Assembly (NCBI GenBank): GCA_030043335.1
Contig: JASHXX010000229.1
Span: 1-12,186, forward strand
DNA from: Xanthobacteraceae bacterium
Lineage (GTDB): Bacteria; Pseudomonadota; Alphaproteobacteria; Rhizobiales; Xanthobacteraceae
Reading direction: 5' to 3'
DNA length: 12,186 bases
In this document: piece by piece, positions 9,056-12,186 of the stretch
Numbering within the stretch: position 1 is the first letter of the stretch
Layout of the letters: every line of letters starts with the position of its first letter
Made by a program: the position numbers and the translations under genes
Notes under the pieces: model-generated
What the model saw: only the letters and a program-made list of their open reading frames with translations
The model's database searches: none
Told to the model about the DNA's origin: nothing

Positions 9056-9219
9056 CTCCCGCCCTCCGAATTTGCCGGAAAACTACCGAAGCGGCGGCGT
9101 CACGACATGCTCGGTAGTCTGATTTTCGCGCCACCGGACCGCGGACCCGGAGCCGCGATCCAAGCGTCATGTTGCGCATGCCCCGTCACACGCCGGTCGC
9201 CACCCTCGGGGATCACGCC
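9056..9219. promoter_or_regulatory. Regulator-livH gap with a perfect 8-bp inverted repeat (candidate operator)
   Basis: ACTACCGA at 9082-9089 and TCGGTAGT at 9111-9118 are exact inverted copies separated by 21 bases. The pair lies 27-63 bases upstream of the livH GTG, where an operator or a leader hairpin would sit. I see no convincing -35/-10 pair on the minus strand here and no clear terminator after the AraC gene. Transcription may therefore simply run on from the regulator into livH. The rest of the gap shows nothing recognisable. Confidence 0.4.
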
Positions 9220-10047
9220 CTATTCGCTTACGACACGCGCGATGGTCCGGTAAAGCGTCGGCGCAATGCCGACATGGGCGGAAAAGAAATGGGTGAAATG
9301 GCTCTGCGAGGAAAAGCCGAGCTCGTAGCCGATGTCGGTGACCGAGGCATGCGAGCTTACCAGCCGATCGAGCGCGCGCTCGACGCGCATGGTGTTGGCA
9401 TAGAGCGCGGGCGTGAGCCCGGTGTTCTCGCGAAACAGCTTGAAGAAATGCGGACGGGAGAGACCGACGTCGCGCGCCACATCACCGAGCTCGATACCCT
9501 GCGGCAGCCCGTCATTGAGGAGCCGCAACGATTTGCGAACGCGAAAGTCGAGCGGGGCCTGCGGCCGCACGCGCAGGTTGGAGCGTCCGCGATGCGCCCA
9601 GGAATCGTCGAAACAGGCGTCGAACAGCTGATTGAGCGCGTGATCGACGACCCGATAGCTCGCGGCGGTGACGAGCGCATCGGCGAGGTCGAGCGCGATG
9701 CCGCGGATAATCGGACCAAAGCGAATGCCGTTGAAGCCGAACCGCAGGCTGCCGCGGCCTTCGTGGTCCCGATCAAGCCAATGGTCGCAGATATAGGCGA
9801 CCAGAAAAACCGAGATCCGATCGCCCGGATAGGGGTGAAAAGAGTGCGGCTGCCAGGGGTTTATGGCGACCCCCGCGGTCTGATCGACGCGATGAGGAAC
9901 CTCGTCGATGGTGACGATCGCCGGCGGGCCGCCGAGGTGAAAGGTCAAATGGCCTTCGCGATGGGCGTGCGTGCGCATCGGCCGGTCGAGCTGGTATACG
10001 GTCACGCGGCCGAACGAGCCGTGACAGACCGCCAAAGCGGTACTCAT
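9220..10047 (-). CDS. AraC-family transcriptional regulator with N-terminal cupin domain
   Basis: A 275-residue cytoplasmic DNA-binding protein. Residues about 15-90 look like a cupin ligand-binding domain (RTHAHREGHLTFHLGG, 25-40; NPWQPHSFHPYPGD, 63-76). The C-terminal third is a two-HTH AraC domain: GDVARDVGLSRPHFFKLF (188-205), then SVTDIGYELGFSSQSHFTHF (235-254) and the closing GIAPTLYR (260-267). The frame is open back to 10317, but the ATG at 10047 is preferred. GGAGAGGGAG lies just upstream, the cupin begins normally, and a promoter sits 43 bases or more upstream. It stands between the divergent binding-protein gene and the livH operon, so it most likely controls both in response to the imported compound or a metabolite. 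It is on the same strand as livH and could be co-transcribed with it. Confidence 0.93.
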   Translation of the reverse strand: MSTALAVCHGSFGRVTVYQLDRPMRTHAHREGHLTFHLGGPPAIVTIDEVPHRVDQTAGVAINPWQPHSFHPYPGDRISVFLVAYICDHWLDRDHEGRGSLRFGFNGIRFGPIIRGIALDLADALVTAASYRVVDHALNQLFDACFDDSWAHRGRSNLRVRPQAPLDFRVRKSLRLLNDGLPQGIELGDVARDVGLSRPHFFKLFRENTGLTPALYANTMRVERALDRLVSSHASVTDIGYELGFSSQSHFTHFFSAHVGIAPTLYRTIARVVSE

Positions 10048-10370
10048 TCGCTCCCTCTCCAGGTCGCACGTTATTGTTTTGTTTGCGGGATTAAACGCCG
10101 GCAAGGCCTGGTTGACAAGTGGCGCGTGTGCCCGGCGCGGCGGCATTCGCCGCGCGGCGTCGGCGCCCAGCCAGCAAAAAATCAGACTGGCAGACACGGC
10201 CTCGCGCGCCGCGCCGACAACAGGCGGGCTTGTGGCCTCGTGCCGGGCGCTGCTACCATTTTTTCGTGTTGGTCGCTGGGGCGACGGTCGTGCCCCCGAA
10301 CAAACGCATAAGCGCATTCGGCCGGCACAACGACACCGCCTGACGGCGCTCGGATCAAGGAGGGAACCTC
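10048..10370. other. Divergent intergenic region between the regulator and the binding-protein gene
   Basis: This 323-base region holds no gene that I can support. It contains the minus-strand promoter at 10090-10118. For the plus-strand gene the best candidate I can find is TTGTGG (10230-10235), 18 bases, TACCAT (10254-10259), which is weak and could be chance. A strong ribosome site AAGGAGGG (10357-10364) precedes the ATG at 10371. GCCAG (10170-10174) and CTGGC (10187-10191) form a short inverted pair flanking an A-rich stretch, a possible but unproven regulator site. AraC proteins often bind direct repeats near such promoters, but I could not identify a convincing pair. Confidence 0.5.
10090..10118 (-). 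promoter_or_regulatory. Near-consensus sigma-70 promoter for the AraC-family gene
   Basis: On the minus strand TTGTCA (10118-10113) is followed after exactly 17 bases by TTTAAT (10095-10090). Each hexamer matches five of six consensus bases. Transcription would start near 10083, leaving a leader of about 35 bases before the ATG at 10047 with its GGAGAGGGAG ribosome site. If the regulator gene and livH are co-transcribed, this promoter would drive the whole train. Confidence 0.65.
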
Positions 10371-11663
10371 ATGCAGAAGGCTATCGGACTAGCGGCCGCG
10401 GCGACACTGACCGCGGCTGTCGGCATCGGCTCGGCCAACGCCGCCGACAAGATCAAGATCGGCGTTACCGCGACGCTTGAAGGCACCTACACCGTGCTCG
10501 GCGAAGACGGCATGCGCGGCTACGATCTGGCCGTCGAGGCGCATGGCGGTAAGGCTGGCGGCAAGGAGATCGAAACCATCGTCGGCTCCACTGACGCCAG
10601 TCCGGACTCCGCGATCCGCGCCGTCAAAAAGCTAGTCGAGCAGGACAAGGTCGATGTCCTCGTTTCTCCGCTCTCCGGCGCCGAAGGCATCGCCGTCCGC
10701 GACTATTCGAAGACCCAGCCGCAGATTACGGTCATCAACGCGGCCTCGGGCGCCGTCGAGACGACCTACGGCGATCCGTCCGCCGGCATCACGCCGTCGC
10801 CTACCTTCTACCGCTTCAACATGGACGGCGCGCAGTGGCACGCCGGTCTCGGCGACTACGTCTACAACGTCAAGGGCTACAAGAAGATCGCGACGATCGC
10901 CGAGGACTACGCGTTCACCTACACCCAGGTCATGGGTCTCGTGGTCGAGTACTGCAAGGCTGGCGGGCAGATCACCAAGCGGCTGTGGGTGCCGCTCGGC
11001 ACCAAGGACTTCGCCTCCTATATTCCGCAACTGCTGTCCGAAGACGTCGACGCCATCTATCTCGGTCTCGGCGGCGCCGATGCCGTGAACTTCCTCAACC
11101 AGTAGCAGCAGGCCGGCGGCAACGCCCACCTGATCGGCGGCTCGATCATGGTCGACCAGACCGTGCTGTCGTCGAAGGGCAAGTGGAAGGAAGCGCTGAT
11201 CGGCACGCCGGCGGCGAGCGGCATGGCCGACAACGACCCCAATCCGAAATGGCAGGCGTTCGTCAAGGCCTACCAGGCGCACGCCAAGACCGGCTATTTC
11301 AAGAATGCCTTCGCCAGCCCGTCGCTGCTCGCGATCAACTACTACAACTCGGCTGACGCCGTGTTCATTGCGCTCGACAAGGTCAATGGCGATCTGAGCG
11401 ATGGCAACAAGAAGTTCCGCGACGCGTTGAAAAACGTGGTGCTCGATGCCCCGAACGGGCGCATTTCGCTTGACGAGAATCGCCAGGCGATCGGCACCAA
11501 CTTCGTGACCGAAGTCGTCAAGGACGAAAAAGGCGACCTCATCGCCAAGGTCGTGAAGACCGTGCCCAACGTCCAGCAGCGGCTCGGATTCTCCAAGGCG
11601 GTTTACGATAAGTTCGTTCCGCCAGGCCGCGACAATCCGCCCTGTAAGAAGAGCTACGAGTAA
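10371..11663 (+). pseudogene. Periplasmic substrate-binding protein of the HAAT importer, interrupted by an in-frame TAG
   Basis: The frame from 10371 gives 244 codons, then TAG at 11103-11105, then 185 more codons in the same frame to TAA at 11661-11663. Both parts belong to one type I binding protein (Peripla_BP_6/LivJ class). The signal peptide is MQKAIGLAAAATLTAAVGIG plus SANA, with cleavage expected after Ala24. The mature protein opens DKIKIGVTATLEGTYTVLG. The junction reads FLNQ-stop-QQAGG, where relatives often have a Tyr, so a single-base change from TAC or TAT, or from CAG, explains it. No frameshift or deletion accompanies it. The product would capture substrate in the periplasm for LivHM. 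A strong ribosome site (AAGGAGGG) precedes the start. If translated only to the TAG, the second lobe is incomplete and the protein is probably inactive. Suppression, readthrough or a sequencing/assembly error are the alternatives. The internal ATG at 11148 has no good ribosome site. Confidence 0.88.
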
Positions 11664-11697
11664 GGGCGACGGGCTTTAAAGCTCGGTCGTGTGTGCA

Positions 11698-11723
11698 GCG
11701 GCGGCGCCCAAGGGCGCCGCCGC
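11698..11723 (+). terminator. Strong GC hairpin after the binding-protein gene, probable terminator
   Basis: GCGGCGGCGCCC (11698-11709) and GGGCGCCGCCGC (11712-11723) are exact inverted copies with two bases between them, giving about 11 paired bases and a CAAG loop. GCA (11695-11697) and TGC (11725-11727) can extend the stem past a bulge. Only a short T run (TTT, 11729-11731) follows, so it is not a textbook U-tract terminator. It lies 35 bases after the stop, before the next plus-strand gene. A separate perfect palindrome GCTTTAAAGC sits just ahead of it at 11673-11682. Confidence 0.65.
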
Positions 11724-11797
11724 CTGCGTTTCAAGGCCGTGGCGCCGGCGCGGCCATGGCGGTTAGCCGCGATGCCCATTACCTAAGCTTGACGTAT

Positions 11798-11827
11798 AAT
11801 GCTCTTGAGCAAGGATTCGCGAGCATT
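11798..11827. promoter_or_regulatory. Inverted repeat and TATAAT box upstream of the monooxygenase gene
   Basis: AATGCTC (11798-11804) and GAGCATT (11821-11827) are exact inverted copies, 16 bases apart, about 90-118 bases upstream of the gene start. The left arm overlaps a perfect TATAAT at 11795-11800, so a repressor bound here could block that -10 box. No good -35 lies 16-18 bases upstream of TATAAT; TTGACG directly abuts it at 11789-11794, which is the wrong spacing for a pair. The region from 11664 to 11915 otherwise holds only the terminator and shows no gene. Confidence 0.4.
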
Positions 11828-11915
11828 GCGCTCGTCGTCGGTACACGGGGTCATGGCGGCTCGCGAGCCGCAGGTCCGACCGAACAACGCAACGCGGGAG
11901 AGGACCGACAAGACA

Positions 11916-12186
11916 ATGCGCATCGTCTGCATCGGCGGCGGCCCGGCCGGGCTTTATTTCGGCATCCTGATGAAGAAGGAGAATCCCGCGCACCGGATCA
12001 CGGTGGTCGAGCGCAATCACCCTTACGACACCTTCGGCTGGGGGGTCGTGTTCTCCGACGCCACCATGGAAAATATGCGCGCCTGGGATTCCGAGACCGC
12101 CAACGCCATCGAGAACGCGTTCAACCATTGGGACGACATCGAGGTGCTGATCAAGGGCCGGCGCCTGCGCACCACCGGCCACGGCT
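11916..12186 (+). CDS. FAD-dependent monooxygenase, salicylyl-CoA 5-hydroxylase / 2-aminobenzoyl-CoA monooxygenase-like, N-terminal part
   Basis: Ninety codons are visible before the window ends. The protein opens MRIVCIGGGPAGLYFGIL, a GxGxxG dinucleotide-binding fold with GGGPAGLYF (7-15), then VVERN (residues 31-35) as the acidic end of the second strand. YDTFGWGVVFSDATMENM (38-55) and FNHWDDIEVLIKG (69-81) are strongly reminiscent of the flavin monooxygenase half of salicylyl-CoA 5-hydroxylase and aminobenzoyl-CoA monooxygenase/reductase. Full-length relatives are about 770 residues with a C-terminal old-yellow-enzyme-like half, which cannot be checked here. They hydroxylate CoA-activated aromatic acids in the cytoplasm. 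The ATG at 11916 matches the family start, with GGGAGAGGA about a dozen bases upstream. An in-frame ATG at 11853 would add 21 unlikely residues. Its presence suggests that the neighbouring importer may serve aromatic acids. Confidence 0.85.
   Translation, partial: MRIVCIGGGPAGLYFGILMKKENPAHRITVVERNHPYDTFGWGVVFSDATMENMRAWDSETANAIENAFNHWDDIEVLIKGRRLRTTGHG

Noticed and set aside
8009..9253. A 414-codon plus-strand frame opposite livH
   Set aside because: Highly charged, His/Asp/Glu/Arg-rich mirror of a membrane protein; no family features and no supporting ribosome site.
10112..10117. TTGACA on the plus strand as a -35 box for the binding-protein gene
   Set aside because: No acceptable -10 lies 16-18 bases downstream (the bases there are all G or C). 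The same bases are better explained as the complement of the -35 box of the minus-strand regulator promoter.
10048..10317. A 90-residue N-terminal extension of the AraC-family protein (frame open to 10317)
   Set aside because: The extension is Arg/Ala/Pro-rich, would run through the near-consensus promoter at 10090-10118, and is not needed for family length; the ATG at 10047 has a good ribosome site.
11763..12182. A 139-codon minus-strand frame opposite the monooxygenase start
   Set aside because: Shadow of the real plus-strand flavoprotein gene and of its upstream region; no recognisable domain.

Overview
The window looks like part of an alphaproteobacterial chromosome, most likely from the Bradyrhizobium/Rhodopseudomonas side of the Rhizobiales. 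This rests on very high GC, strong GC bias at third codon positions (long empty antisense ORFs everywhere), and the family make-up of the genes recalled from memory; no database was searched.

Layout. Positions 1-9055 hold one tightly packed minus-strand gene train, read right to left: livH (9055-7988), livM (7988-6918), livG (6921-6139), a LivF ATPase fused to a Tm-1/UPF0261 domain (6146-3933), a TIM-barrel protein of the PEP-hydrolase-like family (3929-3036), and a very long flotillin (3034 to beyond the left edge). Junctions are 1-, 4- and 8-bp overlaps and then 3- and 1-bp gaps, so this reads as a single translationally coupled operon. An AraC-type regulator (10047-9220, same strand) lies 164 bp upstream of livH and has a near-consensus promoter at 10090-10118. 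Divergently, on the plus strand, lies the periplasmic binding protein of the same transporter class (10371-11663), interrupted by one in-frame TAG at codon 245. A strong hairpin terminator follows at about 11698-11723. After it comes the first 90 codons of a plus-strand FAD monooxygenase resembling salicylyl-CoA 5-hydroxylase / 2-aminobenzoyl-CoA monooxygenase, which runs off the right edge.

How it may work together (inference). An ABC importer of the branched-chain amino acid/amide/aromatic acid class (HAAT) is controlled by the AraC protein and sits beside an aromatic-acyl-CoA monooxygenase, so an aromatic or related carboxylate is a plausible substrate. The unusual part is the downstream half of the operon. 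The Tm-1/UPF0261 domain and the TIM-barrel protein are the two halves of the plant Tm-1 protein. Here the first half is welded to the importer's ATPase, and the second is coupled to a flotillin whose coiled coil is built from about eleven tandem 44-residue (4 x 11) repeats. An importer, a Tm-1 module of unknown bacterial function and a giant membrane scaffold encoded as one unit is the most interesting signal in the window.
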